57,566 nt of DNA from Candidatus Krumholzibacteriota bacterium. Its GTDB lineage: Bacteria; Krumholzibacteriota; Krumholzibacteriia; LZORAL124-64-63. The DNA lies in the NCBI GenBank assembly GCA_024277025.1, contig JAJRWA010000025.1:1-57566 (forward strand), written 5' to 3'. Position numbers and translations under genes: made by a program. How positions within the stretch are numbered: position 1 is the stretch's first letter; every line of letters begins with the position of its first letter. A model generated the notes under the pieces. The model was not told where the DNA came from and did not search any database. It worked only from the letters and a program-made list of their open reading frames with translations. Positions 26,512 through 37,639 of this stretch are shown here, one piece after another.

Positions 26512-27593
26512 GCGTTCTCCTTCGCGGCCAGATTCGCCACCACCACCCCGGCGTTGCGCCGCAACCCCGCCGGATGAGCTCGCCACAGGGGTGTGCGTCG
26601 GAAACGGGCACGAAAATCAGCATCGTCAATCCGGACCAGATCCGCCAGCGTCAGCTCGGCGTGGGCCGGCAGCACCGCGTACTCACCACGCACCTCCGCC
26701 GGCACTTCACGCCCCGCCGCCCGCTGATTCCAGGGGCACACGCTCTGGCAGATGTCGCAGCCGAACAGCAGTCCGCCCTGCTCGGCCCGGCGCCCGGCCG
26801 GTGCCCGCCCCTGCCACTCGATGGTCCAGGTCGACAGACAACTGCGGGCGTCCAGGCCGCCCTCCGGCAGCAGCGCCTCGGTGGGGCAGGCGGCCAGACA
26901 GGCGGTGCAACTGCCGCAATGACTCGCGGCCACCGAACGGGCTGGACGGCGGCGGCGCGGCACCACCGCGTAAAGCGGCTCCGCCTGGGGTTCCGGCCCC
27001 GGCGGCAGGCCATCGATGCGCAGGTTCGTCAGGGCCACGCCAAGAAACAGACCCGAACCCAGCTTCTCGTGGATCAGGCAGGTGTTCTTGCCCAGGAAAC
27101 CCAGGCCGGCGAGCCAGGCGTACTCGCGCTCCAGGTAGGGGCCGGTATCGGTGGCCGGGAAGGCGGCCAGGCCGGGGATCGCCGCGGCCAGGCCCTTGAC
27201 CACGCGTTTGATATCCTTCAGCAGCACGTCGTGGTAGTCCAGGCCGCGGGCATAGCGGGCCACCCGCTCGGTCCAGATCGTGTCGCGCAGTTGCAGATCT
27301 TCGGCGGCGGGCCAGCCCTTGGTGTAGCGCTGGCCGAAAATGAGCACCGAGCGCGCCCACGGGCTCCTGCGCAGGGGATCCTGGCGCGCGGCGGGATCAC
27401 GCGTGACGTACTCCAGTTCCGCGTGATGGCCGGCAGCCAGCCACGCCTGCCACCGGCGCCGGTGGGGCTGTTCACAAGGCAAAGCCACGGCACCGGCCAG
27501 ATCGATCCGGTGGACCCGGCAAAGCCCCGCCAGCAAGGCCGCCAGATCGGCCCGCCCCACGGTCACCTCGGTGATATCCTGCGGGCGCCGCAC
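26508..27593 (-). CDS. queG: Epoxyqueuosine reductase
   Basis: Cobalamin and iron-sulfur enzyme that reduces epoxyqueuosine to queuosine in tRNA, the last core step. 361 residues. Asp149 in TDTGPYLEREYA corresponds to the general acid. Two [4Fe-4S] clusters are indicated by HCGSCTACLAACPTEAL (225-241) and FGCDICQSVCPWN (277-289). The C-terminus lacks obvious HEAT repeats, as in shorter QueG forms. The GTG at 27593 is chosen because CAGGAGG lies 9 nt upstream and longer starts run into the transporter gene. It is coupled to the radical SAM gene. Confidence 0.93.
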   Translation of the reverse strand: MRRPQDITEVTVGRADLAALLAGLCRVHRIDLAGAVALPCEQPHRRRWQAWLAAGHHAELEYVTRDPAARQDPLRRSPWARSVLIFGQRYTKGWPAAEDLQLRDTIWTERVARYARGLDYHDVLLKDIKRVVKGLAAAIPGLAAFPATDTGPYLEREYAWLAGLGFLGKNTCLIHEKLGSGLFLGVALTNLRIDGLPPGPEPQAEPLYAVVPRRRRPARSVAASHCGSCTACLAACPTEALLPEGGLDARSCLSTWTIEWQGRAPAGRRAEQGGLLFGCDICQSVCPWNQRAAGREVPAEVRGEYAVLPAHAELTLADLVRIDDADFRARFRRTPLWRAHPAGLRRNAGVVVANLAAKENA

Positions 27594-27609
27594 CAGGTCT
27601 GGCCTCCTG

Positions 27610-29163
27610 TCAGCGCGCCGGGTTGCGCTGCACCCAGCGGTTGTAGACCCCCAGCAGAATGGCAGAAACCAGGGCCAGAGCGGCAAAAATCAGCCACATC
27701 AGGCCCGGCTTGTCGATGCCCTTGGGGCCGAAGTATTGATAGGTCACGCCACTGAGCAGACCGCCGAAGAGATTGCCCAAAGCCACGCACCAGTAGAAGT
27801 ACCCCATGTACATGCCAACTTTCCCGGGCGGGGCGATGCGGCCGGCGTATTCCTTGGACTTGGGGCTGGCCAGCATCTCGCCCACCGAGAAGACCAGCAC
27901 CGCGATGACGATCATCCAGCCGCCGTGGCCGAAGACGAAGAGCAGGAAGCTGAGCACCGTGATCAGCGTGCCCAGGATCATCGTCGTCAAGGCGGGCAGC
28001 TTGCGCGACAGGTAGCTGATCGCCACCTGGCCCACGATGATCCCGAAGGCGTTCAGGTTGATCAGGTGCTCGGGTTTGACCTGCCCGTGATCCAGGACGG
28101 CCTTGCCCCACTCGCTGGTGTCGATACCCAGGCCGCCGGCGACATTGGTCACCCAGCCGGCCGCGGGGCCCAGGCTGGCGATCAGGTCGGCGGTGTTGGT
28201 GTAGTCCCGGATGTACTCGGGCAGGGTCATGAAGATCTGGTTGAAGCTGGTCCAGAAACCGGCCATCAGCAGCAGGAAAGTCAGGTAACGTCCCTCGCCC
28301 ACGCGCATGGGCTGGCGGAACCAGGCCTCGCCGCCGCCCGTGGCCCGGCACAGGAAATCCCAGAGATAGTTGAGCGCCAGCCAGCCGGCGGCCACCGGCA
28401 GCACCAGCTTGAAGTCCAGCCACTTGCTGCCGACGACCATGATCGTCAGCACGCCGGTGACCAGGATGAAGAAGCGGGCGTTGCCCACCACGGCGATCAT
28501 GCCGCTGAAGACATCGGACAGGGAACGGTTCGCTTCGGCTTTCTCGTCCCGCGGCGGTTCCTTGTAGAAGATCAGCGCGACTACGCCCACCAGCAGGCTC
28601 CAGCCCGCGGACGCGTAGAAGACGTACTTCCAATCCCAGCCGCGCACGATGCCGGCCACGATCGGCCCCAGGAAACCGCCGATGTTGACCATCATGTAGA
28701 AGATGCCGAAGCCCATGCTGCCGGTTTTTTCGGTGGTCGACTTGGCCACCGTCGAGATCACCACGGGCTTGAACATGCCGTGGCCCACGGCAACCAGGAA
28801 ATACACGCCCAGAAAACCCCAGAACGAGTTGGGAATGCTCAACAACAGGTAGCCCGGCACCATGACCATACTCGCGGCGACAAACATGCGCCGGAACCCG
28901 TAGCGATCAGCCAGAGCCCCGAACAGGGCCGGAAACAGGTAGAGGAAGAAAGTGGCCAGCCCCTGGATCACACCGCGATCATCGCTGCTGAAACCCAGCC
29001 CGCCGTCGATCACCGCGCCGGTCAGGTACAGGCTGCTGACGGCATAAAAACCATACCAGCCCATGCGCTCGAAGATCTCCATGCCGTTGGCGACCCAGAA
29101 CGCCGCGGGAAAGGAACGCCACAGCGAAACCTTTCCCGCCGATGTGTCTGCGATGTTGCTCAC
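27610..29163 (-). CDS. Proton-dependent oligopeptide (POT/PTR) family transporter
   Basis: 517 residues with about 12-14 membrane spans of the major facilitator fold. The POT signature ExxER is visible as MEIFERMGWYG (residues 28-38), followed by FGALADRYGFRR, GHGMFKPVV and FGIFYMMVNIG. Likely imports small peptides with protons across the inner membrane. GTG start after AGGAGA. It is in a tightly spaced minus-strand run, 16 nt before queG and 15 nt after the FabK-like gene. A second, divergent POT gene lies at 31546-32901. Confidence 0.9.
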   Translation of the reverse strand: MSNIADTSAGKVSLWRSFPAAFWVANGMEIFERMGWYGFYAVSSLYLTGAVIDGGLGFSSDDRGVIQGLATFFLYLFPALFGALADRYGFRRMFVAASMVMVPGYLLLSIPNSFWGFLGVYFLVAVGHGMFKPVVISTVAKSTTEKTGSMGFGIFYMMVNIGGFLGPIVAGIVRGWDWKYVFYASAGWSLLVGVVALIFYKEPPRDEKAEANRSLSDVFSGMIAVVGNARFFILVTGVLTIMVVGSKWLDFKLVLPVAAGWLALNYLWDFLCRATGGGEAWFRQPMRVGEGRYLTFLLLMAGFWTSFNQIFMTLPEYIRDYTNTADLIASLGPAAGWVTNVAGGLGIDTSEWGKAVLDHGQVKPEHLINLNAFGIIVGQVAISYLSRKLPALTTMILGTLITVLSFLLFVFGHGGWMIVIAVLVFSVGEMLASPKSKEYAGRIAPPGKVGMYMGYFYWCVALGNLFGGLLSGVTYQYFGPKGIDKPGLMWLIFAALALVSAILLGVYNRWVQRNPAR

Positions 29164-29178
29164 TTGCTCTCCTGTTCC

Positions 29179-30135
29179 CTACTGCGTCCCCGCCAGGCGG
29201 GCCACCGTGGTCCTGTAGTCATCCAGCAGGCGCGTCATGATCGCGGCCACCGGCGGAATGTCGTCAATGAGGCCGGCCACCTGCCCGATTTCCAGTTCGC
29301 CCTCAGCCAGATCGCCGTCCAGCATGCCGGCGCGCGCCCGGCCCTGGCCCAGCTCGGCGGCCAATTCCTCGGCCGTGGCCCCCAGCCGCTCCATATCCAT
29401 GATCCGGTCGCGGAAAGCATTGCGCAACAGCCGCACCGGCACCTGCGCCTTCAGCACCAGGCGCGTGTCCCCCGCGGCGGCATCCACCACCGCCTGTTTG
29501 AACTTGTCATGGCCGGACGATTCGGCGCTCACGGCAAAACGCGAACCGATCTGCACACTCTCGGCACCCAGGGCCAGGGCCGCAGCCATCTGCTGGCCGG
29601 TGGCGATCCCGCCCGCAGCAATGACCGGAATCTCAACCGCCGCGACGCACTCGGGCACCAGCACCATCGTCGTGATCTCATCCCGCCCGTTGTGGCCGCC
29701 CGCTTCAAACCCCTCACAGACCACCGCGTCGCAGCCCGCATCCTCGCACTTGCGCGCCAGCACGGGACTGGCCACCACATGCACCAGCACACAATCCGCC
29801 TCCTTCAGCGGCCCGGCCACCCGGCGGGGCGAACCGGCCGAGGTGAAGAAGATGCGCACACCTTCGGCCAGCGCGATCTCGACGCAATCGGCGCTGTGGG
29901 GATACAGCAGCGGAATGTTCACGCCAAACGGCCGTTCGGTCAGCGTCCGCGCCTTGCGGATCTGGTCGCGAAACAGATCCGGCCGCATGCTGCCGGCCCC
30001 GACCAGGCCCAGGCCGCCGGCGTTGGCGACCGCGGCGGCCAGCTTGGCGCCGCTGTTGTAGATCATGCCGCCCTGGATCACCGGGACTTCGATTCCCAGC
30101 AGCTGCGTGACCCGATTGTCCACGAATCCACTCAT
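29179..30135 (-). CDS. FMN-dependent enoyl-ACP reductase (FabK) / nitronate monooxygenase family
   Basis: 318 residues, a TIM-barrel flavoenzyme. LLGIEVPVIQGGM at the N-terminus, AAAVANAGGLGLVGAG, the catalytic-His motif EAGGHNG and IAAGGIATGQQM match the family. Length and the GGM...GLG pattern favour FabK, the flavin enoyl-ACP reductase of fatty acid synthesis, but nitronate monooxygenases are close relatives and no fatty acid genes are adjacent. ATG at 30135 after GGGAG. It is co-directional and closely spaced with its neighbours (12-15 nt). Confidence 0.82.
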   Translation of the reverse strand: MSGFVDNRVTQLLGIEVPVIQGGMIYNSGAKLAAAVANAGGLGLVGAGSMRPDLFRDQIRKARTLTERPFGVNIPLLYPHSADCVEIALAEGVRIFFTSAGSPRRVAGPLKEADCVLVHVVASPVLARKCEDAGCDAVVCEGFEAGGHNGRDEITTMVLVPECVAAVEIPVIAAGGIATGQQMAAALALGAESVQIGSRFAVSAESSGHDKFKQAVVDAAAGDTRLVLKAQVPVRLLRNAFRDRIMDMERLGATAEELAAELGQGRARAGMLDGDLAEGELEIGQVAGLIDDIPPVAAIMTRLLDDYRTTVARLAGTQ

Positions 30136-30147
30136 CGTGATCGCTCC

Positions 30148-30711
30148 CTACAGTCCGAGGTCCTCGCCCACCGGCACCAACGCCTCCAGCACATGGGCAA
30201 TAAGGTCGTCCTGTTCCAGACCCAGATCCGCCATCCCCTCGGCGATGTCCTCACGACTCACCTTGGCCGCGAAATCCTTCTTCTTCAGCTTCTTGCGCAC
30301 CGACTTGACCTTCACCTGGGCGATCCGTTTATCCGGCTGGACCATGGCGCAGGCCATGCAGAACCCGCACAATTCATCGACGGCAAAGAGCCAGCGGGCG
30401 CAGTCGTTCTCGCGCGGCACACCGGTGTAGCCGGCATGGCTCAGAATCGTCCGCACGAATTCCTCGGGATAACCGCGCTCGCGCAGGATCTCCGCGCCCT
30501 TGAGCGGGTGGTCCGGCGCTTCCGGATACTTCTCGTAGTCAAAATCGTGCAACAGGCCGACCGCCGCCCAATAGGTCTCATCATTGCCGGTACGCCTGGC
30601 TGCGGCCCGCATGGCCGCCTGCACCGCGTAGGCGTGGCGCAGCAGCCCGTCGGTCTTCGTGTACTCGTGCAGCAGCTCATACGTGGTTTCCGGCGCATAC
30701 AATTCACTCAT
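30148..30711 (-). CDS. HD-domain phosphohydrolase
   Basis: 187 residues. The metal-binding pattern includes LLRHAYAV, LLHDFDYEKYP (the HD pair), HPLKGAEILRERGYP and ILSHAG, typical of the small HDIG/HD superfamily. The substrate cannot be predicted. A Lys-rich stretch (VRKKLKKKDFAAKV) lies near residue 140. ATG at 30711 after GGGGAGAG. It sits between the YgjP-like peptidase and the FabK-like gene. Confidence 0.82.
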   Translation of the reverse strand: MSELYAPETTYELLHEYTKTDGLLRHAYAVQAAMRAAARRTGNDETYWAAVGLLHDFDYEKYPEAPDHPLKGAEILRERGYPEEFVRTILSHAGYTGVPRENDCARWLFAVDELCGFCMACAMVQPDKRIAQVKVKSVRKKLKKKDFAAKVSREDIAEGMADLGLEQDDLIAHVLEALVPVGEDLGL

Positions 30712-30734
30712 GGTCTCTCCCCGGCGCAGCGCGC

Positions 30735-31460
30735 CTATAACATCAGGTCGTCATGATTCTCGCGCAGCCACTGGTCGGCTTCGCGGTACCAGGGGCAGAC
30801 CGCCCCCAGCAGGCTGTAAAAGCCCTTGCCGTGGTTCATGTGCCGCAGGTGGCACAGTTCATGGGCCACGATGGCGTCGACTACGTGCGCCGGTGCCATG
30901 ACCAGCCGGTAGCAGAAACTGAGCGTGCCCCGCGGCGAGCAGCTGCCCCAGCGGGTGGTCCGTTCACCGACGATCACCCGGCTGGGATACAGTCCCAGGC
31001 GTTCCGCCCAGTATTCCGTCCGGGTCGTCAGATCATTGCGTGCCACCCGGCGCAGGTACTTCTCCAGCACGCCACGCGTGTCGAAGACATCCGCCGGCTT
31101 CAGGGTCATCACCAGCGTGTTGGCCACCCGCTCCACGCGGGACCGACTGCGCCCCGGCGGCAGTTCCCGCACCTCGACCAGGCACGGCTCGCCCAGGATG
31201 TCCACGGTGCTGCCGCTGGCGTACTGCTTCAGCTGCGGCCCGAGCCGGACGCCCAGCTTCTCGGCGTGCTCGTCCATCCATGGACCCCAGTAAGCCAGCA
31301 GTTCGGGCATGATGCTCCGGCTGGTGCGCCACGGCAGAACCACCACCACGCCGTCACGGCGGCAGACCTGCACCTTCACCCGGCGGGCGCGCTTGCTCCG
31401 CCGGATCCGGTACTTCAGGGGGCGGCCGTTGATCAGGACAGTTTCCTGGTGAGCATCCAC
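30735..31460 (-). CDS. YgjP/DUF45-type zinc metallopeptidase
   Basis: 241 residues. The zinc motif HELCH in VAHELCHLRHMNHGKGFY provides two His and the catalytic Glu; the following His-x3-HGxxF is the family's third-ligand region. RWGSCSPRGTLSFCYRL upstream is the conserved DUF45/YgjP block. Cytoplasmic, since no signal is seen. The GTG at 31460 avoids running into the neighbouring transporter gene and the hairpin at 31493-31529; AAGGA lies 10 nt upstream. Function in the family is poorly known. Confidence 0.86.
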   Translation of the reverse strand: MDAHQETVLINGRPLKYRIRRSKRARRVKVQVCRRDGVVVVLPWRTSRSIMPELLAYWGPWMDEHAEKLGVRLGPQLKQYASGSTVDILGEPCLVEVRELPPGRSRSRVERVANTLVMTLKPADVFDTRGVLEKYLRRVARNDLTTRTEYWAERLGLYPSRVIVGERTTRWGSCSPRGTLSFCYRLVMAPAHVVDAIVAHELCHLRHMNHGKGFYSLLGAVCPWYREADQWLRENHDDLML

Positions 31461-31492
31461 TTTGCAGGATTCCTTCCCGGGCAGTGAGACCC

Positions 31493-31529
31493 GCCATCTC
31501 CCGCACGCCCCGGGGCCGCGGGAGATGGC
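31493..31529 (-). terminator. 12-bp hairpin after the second POT transporter gene
   Basis: GCCATCTCCCGC (31493-31504) and GCGGGAGATGGC (31518-31529) form a perfect 12-bp stem with a 13-nt GC-rich loop, 17 nt past the transporter stop. No U-run follows, so it is probably a 3'-end stabiliser or Rho-assisted site rather than a strong intrinsic terminator. Confidence 0.55.
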
Positions 31530-31545
31530 AACTGGACGATTGAAC

Positions 31546-32901
31546 CTACTGGGCCGTCTGGGCTTTCTTCGCATCCAGTTTTCCGGTCACCGCGATAAAG
31601 ACCAGCAGGGCCAGCAGTGAGATCAAACCGACACCGATATAGGCGTACCACAGATAGTGGGCATGGGCATAGGCTTCAGGCATGGGCCCCTGCCCAGCCA
31701 GCGCCAACCTGTGTGCGGCCTGTGTGGCGGTATCCAGCGTACCCGGTTCCGGACAGTAGGCCTTGAGCAGGTAACCGGAAAAGGCGAAACCGAACAGCCA
31801 GGCGATGAACGTGTTGATGTGGGCGAATCCAAGAAAGGTGCCCTCCTGGCCCTTCGGGGCCTGCAGCGAAGCGAACTCCAGCCATTTGGGACTGAGAAAA
31901 CACTCGGCGATTCCCTGCAAGGCGATCCCGATGACCATCATCAGGACGATGGGATGCACTTCCAGACCGAACATATTGATGTTGCCGTGAAACCAGGCCG
32001 AAGCCGCCATGGAAATGGCGGACAACGTGATAATCATCATGGCGACCAGGATCGCGTTGTGGGGCTTCCACTTGCGCACCAGTTGGGTAATCATGACCAC
32101 GAAGAGGACCACGACCAGCGGGTTGATGTTGGCCAGCCACTCGGGTTTGTAGCCCTCACCGGCCATGCGCAGCACATACTTGGGCATCGAGGCATAGAGC
32201 TGCCCCTGGATGGCCCAGAACCCGGCGGTGATCAGGATCAGCGACAGAAAGCGCAGATTGCTGACCGCAGCCCACATCCCCTGCAGCACCTCCCTGATAT
32301 TCTGGGTCTTTTCCCCCGAGCCCTCCCGTTCCGGAAAGTACACCAGCGACACGATGATCAAGGCCAGCAGCGCGGCGCCCGCCGAGAAAAACGGCACCTT
32401 TTGCACGCCCAGCTGAATCCTGATGTCCGCCACCACGGTCTTGCCGATGAATGAACCGATGTTGACCACCATATAGAAGATGCTGAAGGCCCGGGCCCGG
32501 TTCACCTCGTTGGAAGACTTGCTCACCGTCCCGGATATGACCGGTTTGACAATGGACCCACCCAATACGATCAGCACCAGTCCCACCCCAACCGGGGCCA
32601 TGGTGCTGAAGACTCCGAGGGCGCCGTAACCCAGCGTCAACAGTGCGAAGGCCAACATCAGGGCGTTGCGAAAGCCAATGCGGTCGGCGAGAGCCCCGGT
32701 GAAGAAAGGCACGAGATAGATCCAGCTGCCGAACAGACCCGCCACCCAGCCGGCCTGAACGTCATCCAGGCCAACGACACGGTTCAGGTAGAGACCCAGA
32801 GCAATAAAAGTTCCGTAGTAGGCAGCGCGTTCACAGAGTTCTGCGGCATTGCCGGTCCAGAACATACGTGGGAACCGCCAGGATTGGACATCTTGGCTCA
32901 T
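31546..32901 (-). CDS. POT/PTR-family transporter (second copy)
   Basis: 451 residues, about 12 membrane spans. The POT-like first helix NAAELCERAAYYG (18-30) keeps the ExxER-type spacing, followed by GALADRIGFRNAL, IVKPVISGTVSKSS and FYMVVNIGSFIG. Likely a proton-coupled peptide importer. It is shorter than and clearly diverged from the one at 27610-29163, so not a recent duplicate. ATG at 32901 follows CAGGAG. It has its own predicted promoter (32954-32982). Confidence 0.88.
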   Translation of the reverse strand: MSQDVQSWRFPRMFWTGNAAELCERAAYYGTFIALGLYLNRVVGLDDVQAGWVAGLFGSWIYLVPFFTGALADRIGFRNALMLAFALLTLGYGALGVFSTMAPVGVGLVLIVLGGSIVKPVISGTVSKSSNEVNRARAFSIFYMVVNIGSFIGKTVVADIRIQLGVQKVPFFSAGAALLALIIVSLVYFPEREGSGEKTQNIREVLQGMWAAVSNLRFLSLILITAGFWAIQGQLYASMPKYVLRMAGEGYKPEWLANINPLVVVLFVVMITQLVRKWKPHNAILVAMMIITLSAISMAASAWFHGNINMFGLEVHPIVLMMVIGIALQGIAECFLSPKWLEFASLQAPKGQEGTFLGFAHINTFIAWLFGFAFSGYLLKAYCPEPGTLDTATQAAHRLALAGQGPMPEAYAHAHYLWYAYIGVGLISLLALLVFIAVTGKLDAKKAQTAQ

Positions 32902-32953
32902 GAATTTTCTCCTGATCGCGGGTGACGGGGTGGCCGGATAGCAACGCCCGGCA

Positions 32954-32982
32954 AGTGTAAGGCAAACCGACGAATTTGTTAA
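32954..32982 (-). promoter_or_regulatory. Predicted promoter of the second POT gene
   Basis: Minus-strand TTAACA (32977-32982; five of six consensus bases), 17-nt spacer and TACACT (32954-32959), about 50 nt upstream of the start codon. It would let this transporter be expressed independently of the AbgT gene, which ends 20 bp farther upstream. Confidence 0.5.
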
Positions 32983-33002
32983 CCAGGATTATCGAATCCG
33001 GC

Positions 33003-34547
33003 TCAATCCGCCAAAAACAGCCCGCCGCCGGGACCCAGTGGCAACCCGGTCAAAAGCCAGGCAATCAGCAACAACATCCAGGCGACAAGGAAGGCCAAAG
33101 AATACGGAAGCATGACTGAAATCACCGTGCCCATGCCGGCGCTCTTGTCATATTTCTGCATGAAAGCGACAATCAGGGCGAAGAACGACATCATCGGTGA
33201 AACGATGTTGGTCGCCGAATCGCCGATCCGGTAGACCCCCTGCACCAATTCGGGCGAGTACCCCAGGAGCATGAACATGGGCACAAAGACCGGCGCCATG
33301 AAGGCCCACTTGGCCGAAGCGCTGCCCATCAGCAGGTTCAGCAGGGCTGACAGGAACAGGAAGGCGATCATCAGGGGAATGGGCCCCAGGCCCGAGGCCT
33401 TCAGCGATTCGGCGCCCTTGATCGCCATGATCATGCCCAGATTGCTGTACTTGAAGTAGGCCACGAACTGGGCGGCGAAGAACACAAGCACCAGAAACAG
33501 CCCCATTGTTTCCATGGCCTGTCTCATGCCCGCGATCACGTCGGCATCGCTGCTGAAGGTGCCGGCGCCGAAACCATAGGCGATTCCCGACAACAGCCCA
33601 CCCAGAAAGATCGAAGTCACGATTCCATGCATGAATGGTGAGTGCAGAACATCCCCGGTGGCTGGATCGCGCAGGAATCCGGCCTCCGGAACCAGCCCCC
33701 ACAGGACGGTGCCGAGCAGGACCACATTGAGCGCCGAGGCCCAGATCAGGCCTTTCTTCTCCTGGTCCGACAGGGGCGCCACTTCCTGCTCTTCCGTCGA
33801 GTCCTGCGCCTGGTGGACGCCCAATCGCGGCTCGACAATCCTCTCGGTCACCAGGGTGCCGACTGTCGCGACAACAAAGGTGCTGACGACCATGAAGTAA
33901 TAGTTGCAGGCCGGCGTCACGGTGTATTGAGGGTCGATGATGCGGGCGGCTTCCTGACTGATACCCGCCAGCAGCGGGTCAATCGTACCCAACAACAGGT
34001 TGGCGCTGAAGCCGCCGGAAACGCCGGCAAAGGCCGCGGCCAGGCCGGCGATCGGGTGCCGGCCCACGGACATGAAGATGATGGCGCCCAGGGGCACCAG
34101 CAACACGTAGCCCACGTCGCTGGCCATGTTCGACATGACGCCGGCCATGACCAGCACGAAAGTCAGCAGATGCGACGGCGCGGCATGCACCATCAGGCGC
34201 AAGACCGTCCCGATCAGGCCGCTCTTTTCCGCCACACCGATACCCAGCAGAGCCACCAGAACCGTACCCAGGGGCGCGAACCCCGTGTAGTTGCGTACGG
34301 TGTTCTCGAGAATCCAGTGCAGGCCGTGGCGCGAAATAAGATTGACGGGCGTAACCACTGTCCCGTCCTTGGGCGTAACAGCCTCCAGACCGAAATGGCT
34401 CGTCACCCAGGAGAGCAGGACGATCCCCAGCGCGAAGGACCCGAACAGGGTTGCCGGGTGGGGCAGGCCGTTGCCCAAACGTTCGATTGCACCGAGAAAA
34501 CGCGAGATCTGAGTGGGCCCGGCGGCCTGGTCCTGGGGTTGGTTCAT
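33003..34547 (-). CDS. AbgT-family transporter (p-aminobenzoyl-glutamate type)
   Basis: 514 residues, about 12-14 membrane spans. Family blocks are visible: [11 protein letters not shown] at the N-terminus, [44 protein letters not shown], and [11 protein letters not shown] and [20 protein letters not shown] towards the C-terminus. Characterised members take up p-aminobenzoyl-glutamate or export sulfonamides; which applies here cannot be told. The ATG at 34547 gives the usual N-terminus; longer starts add an atypical Cys-rich stretch. Confidence 0.92.
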   Translation of the reverse strand: MNQPQDQAAGPTQISRFLGAIERLGNGLPHPATLFGSFALGIVLLSWVTSHFGLEAVTPKDGTVVTPVNLISRHGLHWILENTVRNYTGFAPLGTVLVALLGIGVAEKSGLIGTVLRLMVHAAPSHLLTFVLVMAGVMSNMASDVGYVLLVPLGAIIFMSVGRHPIAGLAAAFAGVSGGFSANLLLGTIDPLLAGISQEAARIIDPQYTVTPACNYYFMVVSTFVVATVGTLVTERIVEPRLGVHQAQDSTEEQEVAPLSDQEKKGLIWASALNVVLLGTVLWGLVPEAGFLRDPATGDVLHSPFMHGIVTSIFLGGLLSGIAYGFGAGTFSSDADVIAGMRQAMETMGLFLVLVFFAAQFVAYFKYSNLGMIMAIKGAESLKASGLGPIPLMIAFLFLSALLNLLMGSASAKWAFMAPVFVPMFMLLGYSPELVQGVYRIGDSATNIVSPMMSFFALIVAFMQKYDKSAGMGTVISVMLPYSLAFLVAWMLLLIAWLLTGLPLGPGGGLFLAD

Positions 34548-34730
34548 CCGAAGCAAATCCTTCGCTTGCAGGGGGTGGCCAACAAGAAAGCGAGGCGCCC
34601 CGCAGCCTGCGCCGGACGCCACGGACTCACAGTAGCACGGAAACCCGCCCGGCACCACCGATTACCGGCCGACTATCGCCTTCGCCGTTCACGTAAGTCG
34701 CCGCCATCAGTTCGCGAAAATGAACAGGGA

Positions 34731-36761
<2,031 letters not shown>

Positions 36762-36765
<4 letters not shown>

Positions 36766-37475
36766 GCTTGGCCTCCGGTCGGGTTGTCGGCCGCGGAGCG
36801 GGCTGGGTTCAGCCCCACCGCCCGCAGCTGGTCACGTTCACGGATGATATTCAGGATCTTGGTCGCGATCAGGTCGATGGCGACCTTGTTGTGCCCGCCC
36901 TCGGGAATAATCAGGTGGGCGTACCGCTTGCTCGGCGAAACGAACTGCTGATGCATGGGCCGGACCACCGTCAGGTACTGCTCCATCACCGATTCCATGG
37001 TACGACCGCGCCTGGTCGTATCACGCTTCATGCGCCGCAGGACCCGCTCGTCCGCATCCACATCGACAAAGAGCCGGATGTCCATCAATTCCCGCAGTTG
37101 CCGGGACTCCAACACCAGAATACCCTCGACAAAGACGATGTCCGCCGGCTCGCAGGTATCGGTCTCGACCAGGCGGCTGTGGATCGCGTAGTCGTAGCGC
37201 GGCACCTGCACCGCCCGTCCGGACCGCAACTCACGCAAATGCTCGATCAGCAGCGCGGTCTCGAAGGCGTTGGGATGGTAGTAGTTGATTTCGGCGCGTT
37301 TCTCGAGGGGCAGCTGGGAGTTGTCGTGGTAGTAGGAGTCGTGGTGGATGATCTGGATGGTCTTGCCGGGGCAGGCTTCGCGCACCCGCAACGCGACCGT
37401 GGTCTTGCCTGAGCCTGAGCCGCCGGCAATACCAATCACTACGGGTGGGAGCGGTGCCTGTTCCTGTGGATTCAT
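36762..37475 (-). CDS. udk: Uridine kinase
   Basis: Phosphorylates uridine/cytidine to UMP/CMP. 237 residues. The P-loop is GIAGGSGSGKTT, followed by HHDSYYHD, the YDYAIHSR motif, FVEGILVL, and RRMKRDTTRRGRT of the lid. The ATG at 37475 has no good Shine-Dalgarno, and a strong promoter (37482-37510) would place the transcription start at or next to the ATG, so a leaderless mRNA is likely. First gene of udk-hpt-guaB. Confidence 0.94.
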
Positions 37476-37481
37476 GGCCGT

Positions 37482-37510
37482 AAAATACCCGGTGGGTGGG
37501 CTTGTGTCAA
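37482..37510 (-). promoter_or_regulatory. Predicted udk promoter, likely giving a leaderless transcript
   Basis: Minus-strand TTGACA (37505-37510), 17-nt spacer and TATTTT (37482-37487). The -10 ends 6 nt before the udk ATG, so transcription should begin at about the A of the start codon. The absence of a Shine-Dalgarno in front of udk fits this. Confidence 0.6.
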
Positions 37511-37639
37511 TTTCCGGGATCCGGCCACAACCCGGGCCTCGGCCGGTGCCCAACCCGCAATTTCACAGTAGACCCGAACCCGCCCATCCCCAATAATCCC
37601 CGCTTGGCACAAACCCCAGCGAAATCGGAGCCGTTTCCC

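Noticed and set aside
27571..30756. Open frame of 1061 codons on the plus strand
   Set aside because: Mirror of the POT, FabK-like and HD genes, all of which have clear families; the translation is low-complexity without motifs.
31546..32901. Recent tandem duplication of POT transporters
   Set aside because: The two proteins differ greatly in sequence and length and are separated by three unrelated genes.
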